Source: CAYZXL01 sp964482435 (lineage in GTDB: Bacteria; Auribacterota; JABMQX01). From it: DNA of 11,589 nucleotides. A model generated the notes under the pieces. That model searched no databases. It was not told the origin of the DNA and worked only from the letters and a program-made list of their open reading frames with translations. Of this stretch, positions 6,346-11,589 are shown in pieces; the stretch's first letter is position 1, and each line of letters starts with the position of its first letter. The position numbers were made by a program, and so were the translations under genes. The stretch spans positions 1 through 11,589 of the forward strand of contig CAYZXL010000102.1 in assembly GCA_964482435.1 (NCBI GenBank). Direction: 5' to 3'.

Positions 6346-6987
6346 TCACTTGGTCTTCGTTTCGAGCTGCTCCAGCCGGCGGGCAACTTCCTTGAGCTGT
6401 TCCTGTAAAGCCTTTGTCTGGTCGACGAGGGCTTTCACGTCCTCCCCGGAGGCGGCTACTGGCACGGGGCCTGCAAAGGGCTTCTGAGGCAAAGGCCCGG
6501 CGCCGAAGCCGCCCATCATTCCCCTGCCTCGGCCTCGGCCCATTCCCCTTCCACCGTGCATTCCAAATCCGCCACCGGCTCCCGGCATCAGGCTCGGTCC
6601 TCCCATTCCGGGTATCAAGCCTTGCCCCATACCGATATGGGATGCGACACTCGGCTGACTCGTGGGCTGGAACTCTCCCCGCTTGAACCTTTCGACCGCA
6701 TCCTTCACTGTCCCCATGACACTGATAACAACTCTCACGCCTGCCGCTGAGAGAGTCTGAAAAGCATTTGGACCGCAGTTGCCCGTTAGGACAACCTCTG
6801 CTCCTTTATTCGCGATAAATTGCGCAGATTGAATGCCCGCTCCTCCCATGGCCATGACATTCGGGTTTTCTATAGCCTCAAAATCCATCGTGTCGGCGTC
6901 CACGATGATGAAGTACGGGCAACGGCCAAAACGGGGGTCCACCTGCGAATCGAGGCTCGGGCCCGTTGATGAAACGGCAACTTTCAC
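6346..6987 (-). CDS. ORP/NifX-type cofactor protein with Met/Gly/Arg-rich linker and coiled-coil tail
   Basis: This 213-residue protein has three parts. Residues 1-107 form a NifX/ORP (COG1433) domain, with DPRFGRCPYF at 17-26 and the VVLTGNCGPNAF stretch at 65-76. Residues 115-170 are low complexity, rich in Gly, Met and Arg with one His. Residues 182-213 form a short coiled coil of Leu, Gln, Glu and Lys. The start is GTG 6987, since AGGAGG lies 8 bp upstream and the product then begins MKVAVSSTG as family members do; the longer frame to 7038 would overlap the preceding gene. ORP of D. vulgaris binds a Mo-Cu-sulfide cluster in this fold, so a similar cargo is possible here. The Met-rich linker could be a soft-metal ligand, which is inference. 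Confidence 0.9.
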   Translation of the reverse strand: MKVAVSSTGPSLDSQVDPRFGRCPYFIIVDADTMDFEAIENPNVMAMGGAGIQSAQFIANKGAEVVLTGNCGPNAFQTLSAAGVRVVISVMGTVKDAVERFKRGEFQPTSQPSVASHIGMGQGLIPGMGGPSLMPGAGGGFGMHGGRGMGRGRGRGMMGGFGAGPLPQKPFAGPVPVAASGEDVKALVDQTKALQEQLKEVARRLEQLETKTK

Positions 6988-7018
6988 TTCAGCCACCTCC
7001 TGTTCCTGAAATGAGTGT

Positions 7019-7363
7019 CTATTCGCTCGCCTTTTCAAGCTCGCTGATGCGCGCCTGGACCTGCTCGAGTTGGTTGCTGAGAGCCTCTGCCTGGCTCTTC
7101 AACATGTTCACTTCTTGCTCCGGGGTCATCTGCCCCGGCACGCCTGCTCCGAAAAGACCATAGCCCGCGTAGGGAACCCGACCGCCCTGCATCCCAGACC
7201 AGAAAGCCTGCGCCTGGGGAGTCCGCCATTGGCCCGTCAGGAAAAACGTCGCACACCGCCCAAGTCCCATCGGGCTTCTCCCAACCCAGCCGGGACTGAA
7301 TCCGAACCTCATCCATCCCGGAAGACCCGTCGCGTAGTACATCCAGCGATACCGACCTCGCAT
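7019..7363 (-). CDS. DUF5320-like small aromatic/Gly-rich protein, second copy
   Basis: The 114-residue protein has an N-terminal half rich in Tyr, Trp, Phe, Gly and Arg (residues 1-76), with no predicted membrane span, and a C-terminal coiled coil at about 83-112 (NMLKSQAEALSNQLEQVQ and following). This matches the pattern of DUF5320 proteins, often found beside NifX-type genes in anaerobes. Its function is unknown. The ATG at 7363 has an AGGAGGT site 8 bp upstream, and the gene lies 20 bp after a related gene and 31 bp before the ORP-type gene, so all three are in one operon. The shared tail suggests it binds its neighbours. A lone Cys37 is visible; there is no metal motif. Confidence 0.8.
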   Translation of the reverse strand: MRGRYRWMYYATGLPGWMRFGFSPGWVGRSPMGLGRCATFFLTGQWRTPQAQAFWSGMQGGRVPYAGYGLFGAGVPGQMTPEQEVNMLKSQAEALSNQLEQVQARISELEKASE

Positions 7364-7383
7364 ATCTCTCTACCTCCTATTTG

Positions 7384-7707
7384 TTATGGTTGAACGTTTT
7401 CGAGATCGACGATTCTCGTCCGAATTTGCTCCAACTGGTCCTCGAGCAACCGTGCCTCGTTCTTGAGGAGCCGCGCGCCCTCGGCTGCTGAGACTCCTCC
7501 CCGACCCTCGGAACAGTAGTTAGGTCTCGCCCACCACCGGCGCGGAAACCACGGGGAATTGCGACAGAATGGCACCGGATTCCCGCGACCACCCCAGAAA
7601 TAGGGGTATCGGTAGGCAGGGTATCCCCCAAGCCCACAGAAGCCAAAGCCCCAAGGTGCGAACCGTCGCCAGAACAATCCTCTTCCTCGACCTCTTCCGT
7701 TCGGCAT
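7384..7707 (-). CDS. DUF5320-like small aromatic/Gly-rich protein, first copy
   Basis: The 107-residue protein opens with an Arg-Gly repeat (MPNGRGRGRG), continues with a Trp/Phe/Tyr/Gly/Pro-rich stretch to about residue 66 holding Cys24, 48 and 65, and ends in a coiled coil at 78-104 (ARLLKNEARLLEDQLEQI and following). It is probably a DUF5320 member like the next gene; function unknown. The ATG at 7707 is preceded by AAGGAGGTGAT, a near-perfect complement to the 16S rRNA tail, so high translation is expected. The open frame to 7758 is not used, as it would run over that site. It is the first gene after the sigma-54-like promoter at 7751-7766. Confidence 0.8.
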   Translation of the reverse strand: MPNGRGRGRGLFWRRFAPWGFGFCGLGGYPAYRYPYFWGGRGNPVPFCRNSPWFPRRWWARPNYCSEGRGGVSAAEGARLLKNEARLLEDQLEQIRTRIVDLENVQP

Positions 7708-7750
7708 GCTTCTATCACCTCCTTCGGAGACAAAGCCGTCTGCGGAGGTG

Positions 7751-7766
7751 AGCAGCAATCATGCCG
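7751..7766 (-). promoter_or_regulatory. Sigma-54-like promoter of the DUF5320/ORP operon
   Basis: The minus strand reads CGGCATGATTGCTGCT. GG and GC are separated by exactly 10 bp, and 8 of the 11 informative consensus positions (TGGCACG, TTGC) fit, plus the final W. Transcription would start near 7740, leaving a leader of about 33 nt that contains the strong ribosome site. The gene for a sigma-54 activator lies immediately upstream, and the orp operons of D. vulgaris are sigma-54 dependent. Confidence 0.5.
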
Positions 7767-7814
7767 ATAGTTCCTGAGAGTAAGGCTCCTGACCGAACGT
7801 ATTGAAGTCAAACA

Positions 7815-7955
7815 GGTTGCGAGAAGGTAGGAAGGCGAAAGCCGTCAACACTGACGAAGCGAGAGCGTTGCAGAATTGAAACAGATTCCAAGATGCCGCG
7901 ATAGAGGATGCTCTTGTTCACACGTTAGCAAAAAGTTACAGCTACGTTGCAAAAG
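7815..7955. promoter_or_regulatory. Four copies of a CGTTGC-type motif, possible activator sites
   Basis: Related sequences occur at 7815-7826 (GGTTGCGAGAAG), 7866-7876 (CGTTGCAGAAT), 7923-7935 (CGTTAGCAAAAAG) and 7945-7955 (CGTTGCAAAAG), all in the same orientation. Start-to-start spacings are 51, 57 and 22 bp, near whole helical turns. They lie about 60-200 bp upstream of the sigma-54-like promoter, the usual range for enhancer sites. The copies are imperfect and not clearly palindromic, so assignment to the activator is inference. Confidence 0.35.
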
Positions 7956-7974
7956 CGAGCGCACTGTGCCACAC

Positions 7975-9744
7975 CTATCGAGGCTCAATCCCGTGTTTTC
8001 TCATTTTCCGCCAAAGCGAGGAGCGACTGATGCCTAGAAAGCGCGCAGCTGCTGATCGGCTAAACAGCGCCTTTCTGAGGGCCGTCAGAATCAATTCCTT
8101 TTCCAGCGACTCGAGCGGCCGCTCCATTCGCGAGACCCGCTCCATCATGAAAGCCTGCGGCCGCTGAAATTCCTCGGGGAGGTGCCGCCGCTGGATCAGC
8201 CCGCCGGTGCAGTGAATGAAAGCGTGCTCGATAGCATTCTCGAGCTGGCGGACGTTTCCCGGCCAGGGGTGGTCCACCAAGATGTCCAGGGCTTCCTGGC
8301 TGACCCCTCGAATTTTCTTCCCCGTTTGCTCCTTGAAGGCTCTTATGAAATGCTCCACCAGAAGAGGAATGTCCTCGGCCCTTTCTCGCAGCGACGGGAG
8401 TTTCATCGCCAGGACGTTGAGCCGATAATAGAGGTCCTGGCGGAATTTCCCTTCCGCGACGCTCTGCTGCAGGTCGCGGTTCGTCGCGGTGATGATGCGG
8501 ACGTCGACCCTTGTTGTTTTCCGGTCGCCAAGCCGCTCAAACTCCTTCGTCTCGATGACCCGCAGCAGTTTGACTTGCAGCACGGGAGACACTTCACCGA
8601 TCTCGTCCAGAAAAAGGGTTCCTCCATCGGCCAGCTCGAACCTGCCCGGCCGGTCCGAGGCCGCACCGGTGAAGGCGCCTCTCACGTGCCCGAAGAGTTC
8701 GCTTTCCAGTAGCGACTCAGGCAGAGCTGCACAGCTCACCGCCACGAAAGGTTTATCCTTTCGCGGGCTTGTGTAGTGAATCGCCCGGGCGACCAACTCT
8801 TTCCCGGTCCCGGTCTCCCCCTGAATCAGAACCGTGGTATTCGTCGGTGCTGCATCCCGGATCACGCGAAAGACCCGCTGCATCACCACGCTCTTTCCGA
8901 TGATATTGGCGAAGGAGTACTTGACACGGAGTTGTTCGCTGAGTTCTTTGAGCTCGGAGAGGTCCCGAAACGTCTCCACACCGCCGATGATCCGTCCATC
9001 GCTATCTCTCAGAAGGGCGGTGCTCACACTGATCGGTTTGACCTGGCTGTGTCTATCCAGAATCTCGATCTCATAATTGGTCACCGGCTCGCCCGTGCGC
9101 ACGGTCCTCTTGAGAGGGCATTCCTCGCGGCATATCGTGCTTCGGAAGACCTCATGGCAGGGCTTGCCAAGGACCTCTTCCTGCTGCAGACCGGTTATCG
9201 CCTGAGCCGCTCTGTTGAAAGACGTAACACGATAATCCGAATCAACCGTAAAAACGCCGTCCGCAATGCTGTTGAGGATGGACGATAACTTCCCTTTCTC
9301 GGCGGCCAACCTGACATTCGTCTCGGCCAACTTCAACATCAGCTCTCGCACCTCAGCGACGTTCCGAAATGTCAGCACGACACTGCTGACCTTCCCTTCA
9401 TTGTCGCGGATCGGCGAGCTGTTCACGCATATTGGGATTTGATCATCGTCCTTCGTGAAAACATCGCACTGGAAGTTGCCGACCGGCTGACCGGTTGAGA
9501 GCGTTACCGCTGCCGGACACGTTTGTCCGGAGACGCCGCACCGAAACAGGAAGTCGCATTTCTGTCCGACTGCTTCCTCGCGGGTGTAGCCGGTGATTCG
9601 CTCCGCTCCCTCTCCGAATGCCACAACGGTCAGTTGCCCGTCAAGCACCATTACGCCATCAGCAAGGTACTCGTATGCCCCCTTATCCCATTCTTCTACA
9701 GGGGAAAACTCTGACGCGCTTTGCCTGTCGGTCTCGCTTGGCAT
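7975..9744 (-). CDS. Sigma-54-dependent transcriptional activator with two PAS domains
   Basis: The 589-residue protein has PAS domains at about 21-130 and 150-262, an AAA+ domain at about 280-510 and a Fis-type helix-turn-helix at 555-585. Walker A GETGTGKE is at 309-316, the sigma-54-contacting GAFTGA loop at 356-361 and Walker B GTLFLDEI at 375-382. There is no receiver domain, so the signal is probably sensed directly by the PAS domains. Both carry cysteines near the same place (63, 69, 76 in the first; 196, 205, 209 in the second), hinting at a redox or Fe-S signal. The ATG at 9744 gives a natural N-terminus but lacks a clear ribosome site; the frame is open to 9897 over the preceding gene. 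It probably activates the adjacent orp-like operon. Confidence 0.93.
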   Translation of the reverse strand: MPSETDRQSASEFSPVEEWDKGAYEYLADGVMVLDGQLTVVAFGEGAERITGYTREEAVGQKCDFLFRCGVSGQTCPAAVTLSTGQPVGNFQCDVFTKDDDQIPICVNSSPIRDNEGKVSSVVLTFRNVAEVRELMLKLAETNVRLAAEKGKLSSILNSIADGVFTVDSDYRVTSFNRAAQAITGLQQEEVLGKPCHEVFRSTICREECPLKRTVRTGEPVTNYEIEILDRHSQVKPISVSTALLRDSDGRIIGGVETFRDLSELKELSEQLRVKYSFANIIGKSVVMQRVFRVIRDAAPTNTTVLIQGETGTGKELVARAIHYTSPRKDKPFVAVSCAALPESLLESELFGHVRGAFTGAASDRPGRFELADGGTLFLDEIGEVSPVLQVKLLRVIETKEFERLGDRKTTRVDVRIITATNRDLQQSVAEGKFRQDLYYRLNVLAMKLPSLRERAEDIPLLVEHFIRAFKEQTGKKIRGVSQEALDILVDHPWPGNVRQLENAIEHAFIHCTGGLIQRRHLPEEFQRPQAFMMERVSRMERPLESLEKELILTALRKALFSRSAAARFLGISRSSLWRKMRKHGIEPR

Positions 9745-9778
9745 AAAAATCAACCCAAAGCGGTGGTCACAAGGGAGC

Positions 9779-10384
9779 TTAGCGCTGCCCTTGAAAATTG
9801 AATGCCTCTGTTGCGAATCTGTCGCCCGAATGAGAATACATTGCCCACGAAGTCTCGGCCTTGTCAAACGAAAACAAGCGCCGTCTTGTGCCCTCAAATG
9901 AATTCTGTGATTTTGCGCGACCGCCCCCTCCGCGCCGCTGTCCGGTCCCGTTTCCCGGCCTTAGTTCCTCCTGCTGGTATTGTCTTCCTCTTCCTCCGCC
10001 GGGCCCGAAGCCCCGCCCCTCTTGCTCATACGCGCCGGGGTAAGCCCTTTTAATGGCCGCGGAAGCCGTCACGATTCCTGCCGCAACGAGCAAAAGGATA
10101 AGCAGCGTCATCACCCAGGGCAATCCCAGGCATTGCTTCGACATGGAGCGAATCCAGCTCATGTGGAGGATAAAGTGAAGAATCACCAGGCCAACAAGGG
10201 TTAGCGAGAAGTAGAGGTGAAGATCCCCCCAGTCGTGGCGATGGAGACCCCACAAGTACTTTTCCGCCTGAGGTCCGCCGGCCCGCGCAATGAAGAAGCC
10301 AAGCAGTATCCCGATGAACATGACGACCAAGATCATGACAAGCAACAAGGCGTGAACGACGGCGTTCCAATGAGCTTTTTTCAT
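9779..10384 (-). CDS. DUF4405/cytochrome b561-like membrane protein with Gly/Arg/Gln-rich tail
   Basis: The 201-residue protein has membrane segments at about 8-34, 53-73 and 90-110. Histidines 11, 48, 50, 56, 70 and 74 lie in or beside them; the HDWGDLHLYF...ILHFILHMSWI pattern at 50-78 is typical of DUF4405 and b561-like proteins and could ligate haem. From about residue 121 the tail is soluble and unusual: Gly/Arg/Gln-rich to about 157, then polar to the end. The ATG at 10384 follows GAGGAGG by 5 bp; the longer frame to 10564 is not needed. Its start overlaps the stop of a small secreted-peptide ORF (ATGA), and the activator gene begins 34 bp after its stop. A membrane redox component feeding information or electrons to this cluster is possible. 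Confidence 0.82.
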   Translation of the reverse strand: MKKAHWNAVVHALLLVMILVVMFIGILLGFFIARAGGPQAEKYLWGLHRHDWGDLHLYFSLTLVGLVILHFILHMSWIRSMSKQCLGLPWVMTLLILLLVAAGIVTASAAIKRAYPGAYEQEGRGFGPGGGRGRQYQQEELRPGNGTGQRRGGGGRAKSQNSFEGTRRRLFSFDKAETSWAMYSHSGDRFATEAFNFQGQR

Positions 10385-10518
10385 AGCAACCTCCTCTGTC
10401 GCGTCCTGACCACATCGGTAGCCTGAGCGCTGGCGGCAGCCAGGCCCACGACGACTGTGCACAAGAAAACCGGACATGCCCGAACCTTGTAGGTCGTCCA
10501 ATTCCCCTTGTTCTTCAT
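10381..10518 (-). CDS. Small ORF with Sec-type signal peptide, coupled to the DUF4405 gene
   Basis: A 45-codon frame starts MKNKGNWTTYK, followed by a hydrophobic stretch (VFLCTVVVGLAAA, residues 17-29) and an AQA end at 31-33, a good signal peptidase I site, leaving only 12 mature residues. It ends in a TGA that overlaps the next gene's ATG as ATGA. An in-frame ATG at 10551 would give 56 codons and has GGTGAG nearby. The product could be a leader peptide, a tiny exported protein, or the remains of a gene for a larger exported protein, perhaps a cytochrome, whose mature part was deleted. I recognise no homologue. Confidence 0.4.
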   Translation of the reverse strand: MKNKGNWTTYKVRACPVFLCTVVVGLAAASAQATDVVRTRQRRLL

Positions 10519-10583
10519 CGTTGAGGCACCGCACGCATCCGCTTGATTCATTGACTCTCACCATGCTCTTTCAGGCAATGGTG

Positions 10584-10597
10584 GGGCGTTAGCGCCC
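10584..10597. repeat. Short GC hairpin in the leader of the membrane-protein gene
   Basis: GGGCG-TTAG-CGCCC forms a 5-bp stem with a 4-base loop. It lies between the sigma-70-like promoter and the small secreted-peptide ORF. No T-run follows on either strand, so it is a weak terminator candidate at best; it may be a leader structure. Confidence 0.35.
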
Positions 10598-10618
10598 GAA
10601 GGACACTTTCACGCTTCG

Positions 10619-10647
10619 ATTTCAAGCGACCACCAGGAAATTGTAAA
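10619..10647 (-). promoter_or_regulatory. Sigma-70-like promoter upstream of the membrane/activator genes
   Basis: On the minus strand TTTACA (5/6 match to the -35 consensus) is followed after 17 bp by TGAAAT (4/6 match to the -10). Transcription would start near 10612, about 60 nt before the 10551 ATG. It lies just downstream of the transposase remnant, so it may drive the DUF4405 and activator genes constitutively. No better match was seen nearby. Confidence 0.35.
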
Positions 10648-10679
10648 CCTGGATGGGTGTGGCTGCGTAATCGTGGCAT

Positions 10680-11030
10680 TTACGCGGCCTTTGTTTGCTC
10701 CCATATATGCCGCTTGTGCCAGACAACCAGCGACTCTTTCCGGTGATCCCAAAGGCGATCGAAGCTACCGTCTCGCATGGCGCAGCGCACTCCCAAGACC
10801 TGTTCGGCTCCTTTGGTGCTCCAGCGTCCCGCCTTCGGGCGGGATTTGCACCTTGCTTGCACCAGACTCTTGCATTGGCCTTCCACATCCCCGCTGCCTA
10901 TAGGTAGGCCGAGCAAGCGGTAGCGAGGATAATCAACGCGATGCCGGTTGTTGGTCAGGTACGTGATGAGTTCGTGCTTCGCTTGTCGCTTCTTCCCGAA
11001 GCGACCGGGGAGTTCCTCAACCTCCCCCAC
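10680..11030 (-). pseudogene. ISKra4-like transposase, C-terminal remnant
   Basis: The 116 residues from GTG 11030 match the C-terminal end of ISKra4-family DDE transposases: RVDYPRYRLLGLPIGSGDVEG at about 31-51, including the catalytic-region glutamate 50, then CKSLVQARCK and RWSTKGAEQVLGVRCAM. Full-length relatives are roughly three times longer. The frame stays open to 11063 and is stopped by TGA at 11064-11066; nothing upstream resembles the missing N-terminal and central parts. It is therefore a 5'-truncated, inactive copy. I could not identify terminal inverted repeats. Where this family has CKGAGMRWS-like sequence, this copy has a two-codon-longer, hairpin-forming stretch. Confidence 0.75.
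10828..10843. repeat. Strong UUCG-type hairpin inside the transposase remnant
   Basis: CCCGCC-TTCG-GGCGGG is a perfect 6-bp stem around a TTCG loop, very stable on the plus-strand transcript. On the plus strand it is followed by ATTTGC, only a weak T-run. It lies exactly where the transposase alignment seems two codons too long. Confidence 0.45.
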
Positions 11031-11063
11031 CCCTCTTTGGTGATCGGATATCCAGAGCCTCCC

Positions 11064-11314
11064 TCATGCCTCACAAAACTCAAGGCTCCTGCTGTCAGGG
11101 GAGTAGCTTAAACGTGAAGGGCAGGTGCCCAATTCCCGCTGAACCAAGACAGTAGCGCCAAAGGGCATACATGCTGATACTGGGATAATTCTCGGTGAGC
11201 ATGGAACCGTTTTGATGACGGGATTGTGCGGCGTAGGCGGCGGAACGCATCGGTGCCGACGCACCGGAACAAGACCCAGGGGTCTTTTCGGTCGCGCACT
11301 TCTGACAAGAAGCA
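11064..11314. other. Stretch without a recognisable gene
   Basis: These 251 bp separate the DUF499-type gene from the transposase remnant. Three minus-strand frames are partly open here (for example 66 codons from a TTG at 11308, starting SEVRDRKDPWVLF), but none has a clear ribosome site, a known motif or normal composition throughout. It may be degraded DNA left by insertion and deletion at this boundary. Confidence 0.5.
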
Positions 11315-11589
11315 CTAACTCTCCCCGATTCGTACTCTGTCGGACAAGCCCAAGTCGTCCAATATCTGGCGGAGTTCAGACTCCACACTCCGGGCAAGGT
11401 CAGGGCTAAGCGTAACCGAGATGTCAATTCCGACCTTGAACTCGCCACCAGACTTTAATTTGGGCAGAATCCTGGTCCCCAACCGATTCCACACCTCCGG
11501 AGGAATCGAGCCGCTGATTCTCAGGGTTCTCTTGGTTGGGACCACCTCGACGCCGGGTCTGCTGATGGTCTCAACCTCTCCGGCCCCAG
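11315..11589 (-). CDS. DUF499-type (COG1483) AAA+ ATPase, C-terminal end only
   Basis: The frame is open to the window edge and gives the last 90-odd residues of a larger protein, ending in TAG. The visible part, with SGSIPPEVWNRLGTRILPKL, then GEFKVGIDISVTL and ESELRQILDDLGLSDRVRI, fits the C-terminal domain of DUF499 ATP-binding proteins, large AAA+ ATPases of defence islands usually found with a DUF1156 DNA methylase and a helicase. Those partners, if present, lie outside the window. No ATPase motif is in view, so the assignment rests on the C-terminal pattern alone, as I recall the family. The gene appears unrelated to the cofactor cluster on its left. Confidence 0.6.
   Translation of the reverse strand, partial: GAGEVETISRPGVEVVPTKRTLRISGSIPPEVWNRLGTRILPKLKSGGEFKVGIDISVTLSPDLARSVESELRQILDDLGLSDRVRIGES

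Noticed and set aside
7945..7971. TGGCAC followed by TTTTGCA on the minus strand just after the activator stop
   Set aside because: It resembles a sigma-54 promoter, but the GG-to-GC spacing does not fit the required 10 bp.
8182..8712. 176-codon open frame on the plus strand
   Set aside because: It lies wholly opposite the conserved AAA+ domain of the sigma-54 activator.
10584..10597. GTTAG-containing hairpin as an integron attC site
   Set aside because: The core does not fit the attC consensus, the arms are too short, and no cassette array or integrase is present.
11095..11448. 117-codon minus-strand frame across the DUF499 gene end
   Set aside because: Its first half lies inside the DUF499-type frame and the rest has no recognisable motif.
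1..11589. CRISPR arrays, tRNA or rRNA genes
   Set aside because: No regularly spaced direct repeats, cloverleaf sequences or conserved rRNA stretches were seen.

Overview
The window looks like chromosomal DNA of an anaerobic bacterium, probably an uncultured relative of the sulfate- and metal-reducing lineages (Desulfobacterota, Nitrospirota or similar). The basis is gene content: two MinD-type ATPases with inserted ferredoxin domains, an Mrp/NBP35 ATPase, two NifX/ORP-type cofactor-binding proteins and a sigma-54 activator. This set matches the 'orange protein' (orp) complex described in Desulfovibrio vulgaris, which is anaerobe-specific, sigma-54 controlled and built around a small protein carrying a Mo-Cu-sulfide cluster. 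Every gene I accept lies on the minus strand, so transcription runs from right to left.

Right edge (about 10680-11589): the last ~90 codons of a DUF499-type (COG1483) ATPase, about 250 bp without a recognisable gene, then the C-terminal piece of an ISKra4-like transposase. This looks like an eroded boundary between a defence-type locus and the metabolic cluster.

Membrane and regulatory block (7708-10680): a sigma-70-like promoter, a very small secreted-peptide ORF coupled by an ATGA overlap to a DUF4405/cytochrome b561-like membrane protein with a Gly/Arg/Gln-rich tail, then a double-PAS sigma-54 activator. Next is a 267-bp control region with a sigma-54-like promoter and four copies of a CGTTGC-type motif, which may be the activator's binding sites.

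Core cluster (3929-7707): two small aromatic/Gly-rich DUF5320-like proteins, an ORP/NifX protein with a Met/Gly/Arg-rich extension, an FmdB-type zinc ribbon with a Cys-rich tail, a 321-bp gap with palindromes and weak sigma-54-like boxes, and two MinD-ferredoxin ATPases. The two DUF5320-like proteins and the ORP/NifX protein end in similar short coiled coils, which suggests co-assembly.

Downstream part (1-3791): Mrp ATPase, a second small NifX/ORP-type protein, a PaaI-type thioesterase, a class I methyltransferase, a metallo-beta-lactamase-fold hydrolase with a signal peptide, and a radical SAM enzyme cut by the window edge. Gaps are short or genes overlap, so this is probably one or a few operons. 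The likely overall theme is ATP- and redox-driven assembly of an iron-sulfur or heterometal cofactor on NifX-type carriers, with accessory enzymes of unknown substrate.
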